DNA of 64,000 nt from Natrinema salinisoli (GTDB lineage: Archaea > Halobacteriota > Halobacteria > Halobacteriales > Natrialbaceae), in assembly GCF_020405205.1 (NCBI RefSeq), contig NZ_CP084469.1, positions 2,666,001 through 2,730,000 of the forward strand, given 5' to 3'. Of this stretch, positions 1 through 8,705 are shown one piece after another. Within the stretch, counting starts at the first letter, position 1. Every line of letters begins with the position of its first letter. Below the pieces are notes generated by a model, which did no database searches, was not told the origin of the DNA, and saw only the letters and a program-made list of their open reading frames with translations. The position numbers and the translations under genes are program-made.

Positions 1-2
1 CG

Positions 3-122
3 GTCGAACGGGCCGGTGCCGATCCCCTGCTGGTGCTCGATCGGCTCGGTTCAGATCCGTCGGTCGAGCCGGCGCTCGACCTCGAGCGGCGGCGACACCA
101 GCTCGAGCAGCTGCTCTACTGA
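3..122 (+). CDS. C-terminal fragment of an unknown protein (cut by window edge)
   Basis: Reading from base 3 gives 39 codons and a TGA stop at 120-122. The composition is typical haloarchaeal coding sequence, ending in an Arg/Gln/Leu-rich stretch (..LERRRHQLEQLLY) that looks helical. The other two forward frames give low-complexity Ser/Arg translations, so this frame is preferred. The start lies left of the window. The fragment is too short to assign a family; it is convergent with the DUF5811 gene, about 130 nt away. Confidence 0.6.
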   Translation, partial: VERAGADPLLVLDRLGSDPSVEPALDLERRRHQLEQLLY

Positions 123-251
123 CGATACCGTCTTCGGTCCTCAATGTCACCACTCCGGGACGGGCATCGTCTGTTCGTCAAAACGGAGCTGTATCGATCC
201 CAGCGGTTGGGACGAGACGATCGAACAGGGGAGTCCGAGAGCGGTACTCGG

Positions 252-650
252 CTACTTTCCGGTCGGCCGCACGTTGTTGCTGATCGCCTGTTTCACTTGC
301 AGGGCCGCACTCGCGGCCAGCCCGCGAGCGACCTCGTCGCGTTCGTCGGCGGTGATGACCTCCTCGGCGGCCGCCGCCTCCTCGAGGTCCGGCGTGAAAC
401 CGGCGCTGACGGCGTGGCCGACGGGCGGCCGGACCGCGACGGTGACCTCCGGGCCGGTCATGCCGTTCGAGACGTCGGCGTCGACGACGTATTCGTTCGG
501 GAGGAACTCGCGGGTACGGGCGGCGATTCGCGAGACGTCGCGGTGGAGCAGTCGTTTCTGCGCACTCGAGAGGTCAGGAACGTCCGCCGCTGCACGTTGC
601 CCAGCACCAGTCTCGCCCGGTAGCCCTGCGTACGGCGTATTTCCGTTCAT
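252..650 (-). CDS. DUF5811 family protein
   Basis: A 132-residue soluble protein. It begins with a Gly/Pro-rich N-terminus (MNGNTPYAGLPGETG), continues with a helical segment (LSSAQKRLLHRDVSRIAART) and a beta-rich middle (VDADVSNGMTGPEVTVAVRPPVGHAVSAGF), and ends in an alpha-helical tail. This matches my recollection of the haloarchaeal DUF5811 family, which has no known function. It lies upstream of the arginine decarboxylase gene in opposite genomic order (both minus strand, 54 nt apart), so the decarboxylase could be transcribed first and this gene second. The start at 650 gives the conserved-looking N-terminus. Confidence 0.75.
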   Translation of the reverse strand: MNGNTPYAGLPGETGAGQRAAADVPDLSSAQKRLLHRDVSRIAARTREFLPNEYVVDADVSNGMTGPEVTVAVRPPVGHAVSAGFTPDLEEAAAAEEVITADERDEVARGLAASAALQVKQAISNNVRPTGK

Positions 651-704
651 GAGAAGTGTGTACCAGTAGCAATGCGCCCGCGGTTCAAAAGGGTTCGCCT
701 TCAG

Positions 705-1190
705 TCAATTTGAGAGGATCGGCTCGCTGTCGCCGTAGACGGCCAGCACCACCGCCGTCGTGTACAGTCCCGATTCGGCCTGTCGGCTCTCGACGGCGAC
801 CTGTGGGTCTCCAAACTCCCAGTCGCGCAGTTCCTGACCCGCAGCCAGTCCCTCGCGAACCCGTCGTTCGACGGCCTCGCTGTCCATCTCGCCCGCCGTC
901 TCGTAGAACAGTCCCGGTCCGTCGTCGACCGACTGGGCCCACGCGAGCGCAGCGCTCACGCGGCCGGGACCGGCAGTGGTGGCTCGAGCCTCGACGACGG
1001 TCAGGCGCTCGCCGGCGGGGCCGAGATCGGGAGCGGTGCCGACGGCCTCGACGAAGGTCTCAGCGGGAACCACGGAAGAAACCGAGACAAGGTTGTAGTT
1101 CTCGATGCCGGCCTCCGCGAGGGCCGCGTCGTAGGAGGCCATCGCCGTGGGTGCCGACGCGGTCCCCCAGACGACTCGAATCGTGCTCAT
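705..1190 (-). CDS. pdaD: Pyruvoyl-dependent arginine decarboxylase
   Basis: A 161-aa protein of the PvlArgDC family. The enzyme converts arginine to agmatine, the first step of archaeal polyamine synthesis and of agmatidine modification of tRNA-Ile. The hallmark self-processing site is present: a Ser-Ser pair at residues 38-39 within VSVSSVVPAE. Cleavage there produces the beta chain and the pyruvoyl-bearing alpha chain. Length and the small alpha/beta sandwich agree with Methanocaldococcus-type enzymes. The ATG at 1190 is preferred because family members start directly with the first strand (IRVVWGTASA). The DUF5811 gene follows on the same strand 54 nt downstream, so the two may be cotranscribed. 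Confidence 0.88.
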   Translation of the reverse strand: MSTIRVVWGTASAPTAMASYDAALAEAGIENYNLVSVSSVVPAETFVEAVGTAPDLGPAGERLTVVEARATTAGPGRVSAALAWAQSVDDGPGLFYETAGEMDSEAVERRVREGLAAGQELRDWEFGDPQVAVESRQAESGLYTTAVVLAVYGDSEPILSN

Positions 1191-1256
1191 GTCTGTACTC
1201 GGGGACGAGCGGCGTAAGGACTTGCGATCCGGGATCGATGAGACGCGTCTCGCCCA

Positions 1257-1470
1257 GTGGCCGCGAGCGGAGCCCGAAGAACTGAGGGCGCCGCGAGCCG
1301 GGGGAGGGCAGGCGGTTGTCCGGTTCTGACCGCGAGCGAGGCCGAAGGCCGAGCGAGCGGGCCGACGATCGATGTGGAGAGCGCGAAGCGCTCGGAACGG
1401 AGTGAGGAGTGCTTTTCATCGAAGTTTTGCCGAGGGCGCGGCGAAGCCGCGCCCGCAGAGCAAAAGTTCG
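1257..1470. repeat. Intergenic array of short perfect hairpins (haloarchaeal type)
   Basis: The gap between the decarboxylase start and the PAN stop holds stem-GAA-stem palindromes. One is GAGCGC/GCGCTC at 1379-1393. Another is a 9-bp perfect stem at 1434-1454 (GGGCGCGGC, loop GAA, GCCGCGCCC). A GGCC/GGCC pair lies at 1340-1350. Short T-runs (CTTTT, GTTTTG) are interspersed and could end transcription of PAN on the minus strand or be mobile hairpin repeats. No coding signal is seen here. A similar array lies at 21.7-21.95 kb. Confidence 0.7.
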
Positions 1471-2703
1471 TTATTGATAGAAGTAGCCCGCCGACGAGAC
1501 CACGTCGCTCGAGTCGTCGTCTTCGATCTTCTCGAGGGCCTCGGCGAAGTCCTGGTGGCGGACCTCGTCGCGCTCGTTGCGGATAGCGAACATGCCGGCT
1601 TCGGTGGCGAGGCTTTCGATGTCGGCGCCGGAGTAGCCGTCGGTGTCGTCGGCCAGGTCGGCGAAGTCGACGTCCCCGGCGATGTTCATGTTGCGGGTGT
1701 GGATCCCGAGGATCTGCTCGCGGCCGTCGCGGTCGGGCTCGGGGACTTCGATGAGGCGGTCGAAGCGGCCGGGGCGAAGGATGGCGCGGTCGAGCATGTC
1801 GTAGCGGTTGGTGGCGGCGATGATGCGGATCTCGCCGCGGGCCTCGAAGCCGTCCATTTCCGAGAGGAGTTGCATCATGGTCCGCTGGACCTCGGCGTCG
1901 CCGGAGGTCTTTGATTCGGTGCGCCGCGTCGCGATGGCGTCGATCTCGTCGATGAAGATGATGGCGGGCTGGCGCTCGCGGGCCATCTCGAAGAGGTCGC
2001 GGACGAGTCGGGAGCCCTCGCCGATGAACTTGCGGACGAGTTCCGAGCCGGCCATCTTGATGAAGGTGGCGTCGGTCTCGTTGGCGACGGCTTTGGCGAG
2101 CATCGTCTTGCCCGTCCCCGGCGGCCCGTAGAGGAGGACGCCGCTGGGCGGATCGATACCGACCTCGTTGAATATTTCGGGCTCGGTGAGGGGTTGTTCG
2201 ACGGCTTCGCGGACTTCCCGAACCTGCTCGTCGATACCGCCGATGTCAGCGTAGGTGACCTCCGGTTTCTCGGTGATCTCCATCGACTGGGCGCGCGCGT
2301 CGGTCTCCGTATCCAGCACCGTCTGGATCGCGAAGGAGTCGTTGACCGCGACCCGGTCGCCGGGCTCGACGCGGTCGACCATGCGCGAGGCGACGTCGGT
2401 CAGCACTTCCTGATTGTTTCCGTGCTGTTTGACGATGACCTGGTCGTCATCGAGCACGTCCTCGACGGTCGCGATGTACAGCGAGGAACTCTTCAGCGTC
2501 TCGTTTTCGCGTTCGACGCGATCGACTTTCTCCCGGAGGCGCTCGCGGCGGTCCTCGGCGTCCTCGAGCTGGGCGGACAGCTGGTCGTTGACGTCGACCA
2601 GGTCCTCGTAGTGCCCGCGGAGCGCCTCGAGCCGCTCGTCGTCGGGGAGGTCTGAGTCGATATCGCGGTGAGGTCGGTCGGGAATAGACGGGCTTCGAGA
2701 CAT
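1471..2703 (-). CDS. pan: Proteasome-activating nucleotidase (PAN)
   Basis: A 410-aa AAA ATPase that unfolds substrates and threads them into the archaeal 20S proteasome. Domains in order: N-terminal coiled coil (about residues 20-72), OB domain (about 75-135), and AAA module with Walker A GPPGTGKT at 193-200, Walker B IIFIDEID at 248-255, and a second-region-of-homology arginine finger (AILRPGRFDR). The C-terminus ends YFYQ, so the last three residues (F-Y-Q) form the HbYX motif that docks into the 20S ring and opens its gate. Haloarchaea often carry two PAN paralogues; which one this is cannot be told from the window. The gene appears monocistronic, followed by the hairpin-rich gap. Confidence 0.95.
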   Translation of the reverse strand: MSRSPSIPDRPHRDIDSDLPDDERLEALRGHYEDLVDVNDQLSAQLEDAEDRRERLREKVDRVERENETLKSSSLYIATVEDVLDDDQVIVKQHGNNQEVLTDVASRMVDRVEPGDRVAVNDSFAIQTVLDTETDARAQSMEITEKPEVTYADIGGIDEQVREVREAVEQPLTEPEIFNEVGIDPPSGVLLYGPPGTGKTMLAKAVANETDATFIKMAGSELVRKFIGEGSRLVRDLFEMARERQPAIIFIDEIDAIATRRTESKTSGDAEVQRTMMQLLSEMDGFEARGEIRIIAATNRYDMLDRAILRPGRFDRLIEVPEPDRDGREQILGIHTRNMNIAGDVDFADLADDTDGYSGADIESLATEAGMFAIRNERDEVRHQDFAEALEKIEDDDSSDVVSSAGYFYQ

Positions 2704-2866
2704 CCTGATATAGGCCGTTAGGATTTGGACAGTAAATGTGCCTTTGGGTCCCGGAGGGATTTCTCGAATACGAGATCGAGACGCGCCGCGCCAGTACGGG
2801 CGACGGACGGTACGGAGCGGCGATTGCCAGCGAACGATGCGAAAAGCGGCGGTCGGAGGGGCTCGA

Positions 2867-4660
2867 TCAGTCCAGCAGCGCCTCGAACTCCGAGAGTCGA
2901 TCGCCGTAGGTCTCGAGCGGGCGGTCGATCGGCTCGGAGGAGCTCATATCGACGCCGGCGATTCGGAGGAGCTCGAGCGGGTACTCCCGGGAACCCCGGC
3001 GGAGGAAGTCGAGGTAGTCCTCGGCGGCAGGCTGTCCGTTCTCGAGGACGTCGTCGACGATCGCGAGCGCGGCCGAGATGCCGGTCGCGTACTGGTAGAC
3101 GTAGAACGCGCGGTAGAAGTGGGGGATGCGCATCCACTCGCGCGCGATGCGGTCGTCGATCGCGGCGGGCTCGTAGTAGTCTTCTTTCAGTCCGCGGTAG
3201 AGATCGTCCAGTCGGTCGGCGGTGAGGGGCTCGCCGTCTTCCTCGAGCCGGTGAGCCTCGTGCTCGAATTCGGCGAAGAGGGTCTGTCGGTAGAGCGTCG
3301 AGCGCACGCGCTCGAGGAACTCGTTGAGGACGTGTTTCCGGAACTCGGGGTCGTCGACGGTCTCGAGCAGGTGGTTGGTCAGCAGGGCCTCGTTGACCGT
3401 GCTGGCGACCTCGGCGACGAAGATCTCGTAGTTCGAGTAGATGTAGGGCTGTTCGTCCTTGGTGAGTTCGGAGTGCATGGAGTGTCCGAGCTCGTGGGCC
3501 AGCGTGTACATCGAGGAGATGTCCTGCTGGTAGTTCAGCAGGATGAACGGCTGGGTGTCGTAGGTCCCGCCGGAGTACGCGCCGGACTGTTTGCCCTCGT
3601 TCTCGTAGACGTCGACCCACTGCGAGTCGAGGCCCTCGGCGACGCGGGACTGGTACTCCTCGCCCAGCGGTGCGAGCGCCTCGACGACGTGCTCGGTCGC
3701 CCGATCGTACTCGAGGTCGGGGCCCTCATCACCCGTCAGAGGCATGTAGAGGTCCCACATCTGCAGTTCGTCGACGTCGAGTGCCTGTCGCTTGAGCTCG
3801 GCGTGGTGGTGGAGCTTATCGATGTTGTCGTGGACGGTGTCGACGAGTGTGTCGTAGACCGCTGCGGGGACGTTCGGGCCGTCGAGGGCGGCTTCGCGAG
3901 CGGTGTCGTAGTTTCGCGCACGCGCGGTCTTGACGTCGGCTTTGACGCTGTTCTTGTAACTCGCTGCGACCGTGTTTCGGACCGACTCCCACTCGTCGAA
4001 GTAGCCCTCGTAGACGCGCTGCCGGAAGTCTCGATCGGGTCGCTTGAGCAGGTTCGTGAAGTTGCTCTGGGTGATCTCGACGGATTCTCCCTGCGGATCC
4101 TCGACCGTCGGGAACGCCATGTCGGCGTTCGAGAGCATCTGGTACACCTCGCCCGTCGCGCCCGTCACTTCGCTCAGGTCCGCCAGCAGTTCCTCGACTT
4201 CGGCCGAGCGCGTGTGGGGCTTCATCCGAAGCACGTCGTCGACGTAGTGGTCGTAGGTTTCGAGCGCGGAGACCTCCTCGACCATCGCGTCGAACTCCTC
4301 GCGGGTCAGCGTCTGGATTTCGGGGTCGATGAACGACGCTGCCGATCGGGCGTCGGCCGCCAGCGACTGGGACCGGGCCGTCAGCGCCTGGTACTCCTGG
4401 TTCGTCGTGTCCTCGTCGCGGCGCATGCGAGCGTAGGCCGCGACCGTCGACACCTCGCGCATGATCTCGTCGCGCAACTCGAGGGTCTCGAGGAGGGTCT
4501 CGGCGCTCTCGGTCGCGCGGCCCTCGTAGGCTTCGAGTTCGTCGACGCGCTCGGCGACGGCCTCGTAGGCGTCCTCCCAGTCGTCGTCGGTCGCGTAGAT
4601 GCTCTCGAGGTCCCACTTGTACTCGGCGTCTATCTCCGAGCGTTCGGATACCGAACTCAT
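2867..4660 (-). CDS. pepF: Oligoendopeptidase F (M3 family metallopeptidase)
   Basis: A 597-aa cytosolic zinc peptidase that degrades short oligopeptides, probably acting after the proteasome. The zinc site HELGH (in YTLAHELGHSMHSE) lies near residue 388, with the downstream glutamate in YEIFVAEVAST. The long helical N-terminal half is typical of M3B enzymes, and the length matches PepF (about 600 aa). The ATG at 4660 (MSSVSERSE) is chosen; the same frame stays open for another 570 nt upstream, but that part overlaps the divergent oxidoreductase gene and lacks family similarity. It is divergent from the flavin oxidoreductase, about 170 nt away. Confidence 0.93.
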   Translation of the reverse strand: MSSVSERSEIDAEYKWDLESIYATDDDWEDAYEAVAERVDELEAYEGRATESAETLLETLELRDEIMREVSTVAAYARMRRDEDTTNQEYQALTARSQSLAADARSAASFIDPEIQTLTREEFDAMVEEVSALETYDHYVDDVLRMKPHTRSAEVEELLADLSEVTGATGEVYQMLSNADMAFPTVEDPQGESVEITQSNFTNLLKRPDRDFRQRVYEGYFDEWESVRNTVAASYKNSVKADVKTARARNYDTAREAALDGPNVPAAVYDTLVDTVHDNIDKLHHHAELKRQALDVDELQMWDLYMPLTGDEGPDLEYDRATEHVVEALAPLGEEYQSRVAEGLDSQWVDVYENEGKQSGAYSGGTYDTQPFILLNYQQDISSMYTLAHELGHSMHSELTKDEQPYIYSNYEIFVAEVASTVNEALLTNHLLETVDDPEFRKHVLNEFLERVRSTLYRQTLFAEFEHEAHRLEEDGEPLTADRLDDLYRGLKEDYYEPAAIDDRIAREWMRIPHFYRAFYVYQYATGISAALAIVDDVLENGQPAAEDYLDFLRRGSREYPLELLRIAGVDMSSSEPIDRPLETYGDRLSEFEALLD

Positions 4661-4831
4661 ACCCCGTATGAGTCGATCCCCGGAGGTAAGGTTTATCTTT
4701 GTCACCGACCGAACACGCCGGACGGCAGTGACGCGGTTCCGAACGCCGAACCCGTGTGGTCTATCATCGGTATTTCGCGGGCTGCACACGGCGGACTGGC
4801 GCTTATACGGACGAGAGCGGTATCGTAGCCG

Positions 4832-5941
4832 ATGACAGACACGGACGATATCCTGTTCGACGCGGTCGATCTCGGCGACGAGACGCTCGCGAACCGGGTC
4901 GGTCTCGCGCCGATGACGCGAACCAGCGCCACCGAGGACGGGCGAGCGACGGCCGAGATGGCCCGATACTACGCGAAGTTCGCCCGCGGAGGCTTCTCCG
5001 TCCTCATCACCGAGGGCACCCATCCAGACGACGCGCACAGTCAGGGCTACGACAACCAGCCCGGCCTCGCCACCGACGAGCACGTCGCGGCGTGGCGGCG
5101 AGTGACCGACGCCGTCCACGAGGAGGGCGCACCGATCTTCGCCCAGCTCATGCACGCCGGCGCGCTCTCCCAGGGGAACCGCTACACCGACGAGACGGTC
5201 GGTCCCTCGGCCGTGCAGCCGAAAGGCGAACAACTCGAGATGTACGGCGGCGACGGGGAGTTCCCCGAACCGCGGGAACTAACGAGCGACGATATCGACG
5301 ACGTGATCGAGGGGTTCGTCGCCGCCGCGGAGCGCGCGGTGAAGGCGAACTTCGACGGCGTCGAGGTCCACGGCGCGAACGGCTACGTGCTGGACCAGTT
5401 CCTCACGACCTACACGAACCGGCGCGACGACGAGTACGGCGGGGACGTCGAGAATCGGATCCGCCTGACCGCGGAGGTACTCGAGGCGGTTCGGGACGCC
5501 ACGCCCGACGATTTCGTCGTCGGTGTCCGCCTCTCCCAGAGCAAGGTCAACGACCCGGACTACCGCTGGCCCGGCGGCGAGGACGACGCTGCGGTCATCT
5601 TCGACGCGGTCTCCGACGCCGGTGCCGACTACATCCACGTCACAGAGGAGGACGTCACGGCACCGGCGTTCGACGAGGGGCCGACGCTCTCGGAACTCGC
5701 GGATCGGTACGGTGACGCACCCGTGATCGCCAACGGTGGACTCGAGGATACCGACGCGGCGCGAGCGACCGTCGAAGGGGGTGCAGACCTGATCACGCTC
5801 GGGACGGGCGCGCTCGCAAACCCCGACTGGCCGACCCGCGTCGCGGAGGGCCGCCCGCTCGAGGCGTTCGACTTCGGACGTATCCTCCAGCCCGACGCCG
5901 CCATCGACGAATCGGAAGTGCCGGCACCGGCGGACGACTAA
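4832..5941 (+). CDS. NADH:flavin oxidoreductase, old yellow enzyme family
   Basis: A 369-aa TIM-barrel flavoprotein that reduces activated C=C bonds (enoates, quinones) using FMN and NAD(P)H. Family features visible: N-terminal LANRVGLAPMTR, the FAQLMHAGA segment, the substrate/FMN-binding VHGANGYVLDQFL, NRRDDEYGG, and the C-terminal phosphate-binding VIANGGLED..GADLITLGTGALANPDW. There is no C-terminal Fe-S/FAD reductase extension, so it is the single-domain OYE type rather than a 2,4-dienoyl-CoA reductase. The physiological substrate cannot be read from sequence. A short T-run lies 46 nt after the stop. Confidence 0.92.
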   Translation: MTDTDDILFDAVDLGDETLANRVGLAPMTRTSATEDGRATAEMARYYAKFARGGFSVLITEGTHPDDAHSQGYDNQPGLATDEHVAAWRRVTDAVHEEGAPIFAQLMHAGALSQGNRYTDETVGPSAVQPKGEQLEMYGGDGEFPEPRELTSDDIDDVIEGFVAAAERAVKANFDGVEVHGANGYVLDQFLTTYTNRRDDEYGGDVENRIRLTAEVLEAVRDATPDDFVVGVRLSQSKVNDPDYRWPGGEDDAAVIFDAVSDAGADYIHVTEEDVTAPAFDEGPTLSELADRYGDAPVIANGGLEDTDAARATVEGGADLITLGTGALANPDWPTRVAEGRPLEAFDFGRILQPDAAIDESEVPAPADD

Positions 5942-5986
5942 GGGGCGCGACTCGCCGTTCGGAAACCGGGGACCGCGCCAGACCGC

Positions 5987-5992
5987 TTTTTT
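5987..5992 (+). terminator. T6 run after the flavin oxidoreductase gene
   Basis: A run of six T follows a GC-rich stretch 46 nt past the stop codon at 5941 and 23 nt before the next ATG. Archaeal transcription termination at short U-runs makes this a plausible terminator. It may equally belong to the promoter region of the M28 peptidase gene. Confidence 0.4.
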
Positions 5993-6014
5993 CGATCGCC
6001 GCAGAAGAACGAGT

Positions 6015-7376
6015 ATGAACGACAGCGATCCGGCCCTCGAGCTCGCGATCGGCCGTGGGTGGACCGACGATCGAGCCTGGGAGTTGCTCACCCGACTGAC
6101 CGAACTTCCCCATCGGATGGGCGGTTCCAGCAGCGAGCGCCGGGCCGCCGAGATCGTCCGCGAAGCGCTCAGCGACGCGGGTCTCGAGACCGTGCGAATC
6201 GACGAGTTCCCGATGCAACACTGGGAGCGAGGGACGACCGAGTTCGCGGTACTCGAGGGGGCGGCGGACGACGCCGATCGAATCGACCGCTCGTTCGAGG
6301 CGATCGCGCTGCCGTACGCGCCGGCGGGCGACGTCGAGGGACCGCTCGTGGATATCGGCTACGGGACGCCCGAGGAGATCGAAGACGCGGATCTCCGAGG
6401 CGGGATCGCCGTCGCGAGCACGATGACGCCGTCCGGCCAGCGGTTCGTCCACCGGATGGAGAAATTCGGCCACGCCGTGGCAGCGGGAGCGAAGGCGTTC
6501 GTCTTCGGCAACCACGTCCCCGGCCAGTTGCCGCCGACGGGCGCGTTGAAGTTCGACGCCGAGGCCGCCGTTCCCGGCATCGGCGTCAGCGCCGAAACCC
6601 ACGACTGGCTCGTCGACTACGCCGAGCGCGGCGCGCGGGCTCGACTTCGGGTCGACGCGACGACCCGGGAGGACTCGAGCCAGAACGTCCACGGAACGCT
6701 GGGTCCGGAAACGGGCGCGGAGGTGCTCCTCCTCGCTCACTACGACGCCCACGACATCGGGGAAGGCGCGCTGGACAACGGCTGTGGAATCGCGACCGTC
6801 GTCGGCGCGACCGCGGTCCTCGCGGCGATCGAAGACGAACTCGAGTGTTCCGTCCGGATCGCCGGCGTCGGCTGCGAGGAGATCGGCCTGCTGGGTGCGG
6901 AGGCGCTGGCCGACGAGCTGGACCTCGAGTCGGTCCGCGCGGTCGTCAACGTCGACGGTGCGGGGCGGTTTCGGAACCTGCGAGCGCTCTCCCACGGCAC
7001 CGAGGCGCTCGCGGATCTCGCCGACGACGTGACCGACGCGGTCGGACACCCGGTCGTTCACGAGCCGGATCCGCATCCGTTCAGCGACCACTGGCCGTTT
7101 CTGCGGGCGGGGGTCCCGACACTGCAACTCCACAGCGAGCCGCCGGCTGGCGAGGAGCGAGGGCGGGGCTGGGGGCACACGACGGCGGACACGCGCGACA
7201 AGGTCGATCCCCGGAACCTCCGGGAACACGCGGTGCTGACGGCGTTACTCGTTCACGAGCTGACGGCTCGAGATGTGCCGCGGATCGACGTGGACGAGCT
7301 TCGCGAACGATTGCGCGACCAGGAGTACGAGTCCGGAATGCGCGCCGCGGAGATGTGGCCCGCGGAATGGTCGTAA
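6015..7376 (+). CDS. M28 family metallopeptidase (aminopeptidase type)
   Basis: A 453-aa di-zinc exopeptidase. The order of ligands is recognisable: LLLAHYDAHD (His and the catalytic Asp), GALDNGCGIATV (bridging Asp), GVGCEEIGLLGAEA (catalytic Glu plus Glu ligand), AVVNVDGAG (Asp) and the late histidine in GWGHTTADTRDK. A PA-like insert probably spans residues 85-200 (VEGPLVDIGYGTPEEIEDADLRGGIAV). No signal peptide is visible, so it is probably cytoplasmic. Its stop codon is almost in contact with a long palindromic repeat. Specificity (aminopeptidase or dipeptidase) is not determined. Confidence 0.88.
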   Translation: MNDSDPALELAIGRGWTDDRAWELLTRLTELPHRMGGSSSERRAAEIVREALSDAGLETVRIDEFPMQHWERGTTEFAVLEGAADDADRIDRSFEAIALPYAPAGDVEGPLVDIGYGTPEEIEDADLRGGIAVASTMTPSGQRFVHRMEKFGHAVAAGAKAFVFGNHVPGQLPPTGALKFDAEAAVPGIGVSAETHDWLVDYAERGARARLRVDATTREDSSQNVHGTLGPETGAEVLLLAHYDAHDIGEGALDNGCGIATVVGATAVLAAIEDELECSVRIAGVGCEEIGLLGAEALADELDLESVRAVVNVDGAGRFRNLRALSHGTEALADLADDVTDAVGHPVVHEPDPHPFSDHWPFLRAGVPTLQLHSEPPAGEERGRGWGHTTADTRDKVDPRNLREHAVLTALLVHELTARDVPRIDVDELRERLRDQEYESGMRAAEMWPAEWS

Positions 7377-7381
7377 ACTAT

Positions 7382-7457
7382 AGTAGGCACTGAAAGTCAT
7401 TGCCCACCTCATCGCAACGCGGTATGCGATGAGGTGTGAATCGTTTCAGTGTCTACT
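7382..7457. repeat. 76-bp imperfect palindrome between convergent genes
   Basis: The outer arms AGTAGGCACTGAAA (7382-7395) and TTTCAGTGTCTACT (7444-7457) pair with one mismatch. The inner arms CACCTCATCGCA (7405-7416) and TGCGATGAGGTG (7425-7436) pair perfectly around the 8-nt loop ACGCGGTA; a weakly paired stretch separates them. The right arm supplies the last codons and TGA stop of the small membrane-protein gene on the minus strand. The size and structure suggest a mobile palindromic repeat (MITE-like or a transposon-end remnant) rather than a simple terminator. No second copy was noticed in the window. Confidence 0.75.
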
Positions 7458-7691
7458 AGTTTCGGCGTCGACCGCAGTCCGGACGATGCGAGCGACGCCC
7501 AGCGTCGCGACGAACGTTCCGACGAGGACGAGCAAGCCGAACAGGACGACGCCGAGCGCGGACGCACCCACTTCGGGGTGGTTCCGCAGCGGCAACGTGA
7601 GGCGGAGTCCGAAAAAGAAGACGAGGACGCCTGCAGCGACGCGAATCGACGCACGCCAGTACGCACCGTACTCTTCGGGCGACAGTTCCAT
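7446..7691 (-). CDS. Small two-helix membrane protein, unknown function
   Basis: An 81-aa protein with an acidic N-terminus (MELSPEEYGAYWRAS) and two hydrophobic segments, about residues 14-33 (IRVAAGVLVFFFGLRL) and 43-65 (ALGVVLFGLLVLVGTFVATLG). The last residues (TSRH) and the stop codon come from the palindromic repeat at 7382-7457, so the original C-terminus may have been different. It lies 55 nt downstream of truA on the same strand and may be cotranscribed with it. I do not recognise the family. Confidence 0.65.
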   Translation of the reverse strand: MELSPEEYGAYWRASIRVAAGVLVFFFGLRLTLPLRNHPEVGASALGVVLFGLLVLVGTFVATLGVARIVRTAVDAETSRH

Positions 7692-7746
7692 GTGCCGAGG
7701 TGTGTCCTCGGCCGTGAAAAACGCTCGTACGCGCGTCGGTCGTCCG

Positions 7747-8583
7747 TCAGCGCATCCCGTCCGCCACTTGCCCGGTGACTCGAGCCCCCGTTCGCCGGTC
7801 GATGCGGCGGCGATCGAACACCGCTCGAGCGCTCTCGGCCGCCGCCTCGTCGATCTCGAACGCGAGATCCGGGTAGTGGACGTCGGTCAGGACCAGCGGT
7901 TCGGGCGGTGCGGGTGCGACTCCCTCGTGGCCCGGGAGCGGCTCGGGGTCGAGAACGCGGTCTATCTTCGCGAGGGACGACTCGCCGGCACCGACCGCGC
8001 GAGCGAGCGAGACGAGCCGACGGACGAGTTCTCGTGCGAACCCGCCAGCACTGACCGTGACGACGAGGTAGTCCCCGTCCCGGTTCGCCTCAAGGGCGAG
8101 CGAGCGCTCGGTGTTGTGGTCGTCGGGCGTGAGATTGTGGACATCGTGGCTGCCGGAGAGCCGCTCGCAGGCCGCGTGGAATCGGTCGTCGTCGACGGCG
8201 TGCGCGACTCCCCCGTCTTCCACGGCCGGTGCGTACAGATGGTACGTGTATTCCCGACGGCTCGCGTGATGGGTTGCGTGGAAATCTTCCGGCGCGTCGG
8301 CCGCCGCCCACGCACGGATATCGGCCGGCAGCTCGGCGTTCAGCGCTCGCGGCGCGAGCCAGTCGGGTGCCTCGAGCGCGATCGTCTGTGCCAGTGCGGA
8401 GACGCCCGCATCCGTACGGCCGGCGGCGGCGTAGCCGTCGGGTTTGTCCGCATCAGACTCCAAAACGTCGAGTGCGCGGAGGGCGTCGAAAATCGCGTCC
8501 TCGACGGTGGGGACGTCTGGCTGGCGCTGGAAGCCGTGATAGTCCGTGCCGTCGTAGGCGATCCGGAACGCGCGAGGAGCCAT
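7747..8583 (-). CDS. truA: tRNA pseudouridine synthase A
   Basis: A 278-aa TruA/PUS3 family enzyme that makes pseudouridine at positions 38-40 of the tRNA anticodon arm. The N-terminal RIAYDGTDYHGFQRQP is diagnostic. The catalytic aspartate sits in AAGRTDAGVSALAQ, and the later FHATHHASRREYTYHLY and GGFARELVRRLV segments also match the family. The start at 8583 (MAPRAFRIAYDG) leaves only a few residues before the conserved first strand. The small membrane-protein gene follows on the same strand. Confidence 0.94.
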   Translation of the reverse strand: MAPRAFRIAYDGTDYHGFQRQPDVPTVEDAIFDALRALDVLESDADKPDGYAAAGRTDAGVSALAQTIALEAPDWLAPRALNAELPADIRAWAAADAPEDFHATHHASRREYTYHLYAPAVEDGGVAHAVDDDRFHAACERLSGSHDVHNLTPDDHNTERSLALEANRDGDYLVVTVSAGGFARELVRRLVSLARAVGAGESSLAKIDRVLDPEPLPGHEGVAPAPPEPLVLTDVHYPDLAFEIDEAAAESARAVFDRRRIDRRTGARVTGQVADGMR

Positions 8584-8705
8584 CGGGTCTCGAGTCGATC
8601 CAGCGGGGCCAGCGTGTTATACTGTTCGCTGTTCCGGTGGCTGGAGCACGTCCGTTCACCAGCACTTCGTGTACTCCTCAAGAACAGTCGAATTTATTAC
8701 TTTTC

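Noticed and set aside
1257-1470. CRISPR array
   Set aside because: The palindromes differ in sequence and spacing; there are no identical 28-37 bp repeats with unique spacers, and no cas genes in the window.
2738-4828. A 696-codon plus-strand open frame
   Set aside because: Antisense to oligoendopeptidase F; composition (Val/Glu/Arg/Leu-rich, no motifs) is that of a mirror frame.
4661-5233. N-terminal extension of oligoendopeptidase F
   Set aside because: The open frame overlaps the divergent oxidoreductase gene and its promoter, and the family N-terminus begins at the ATG at 4660.
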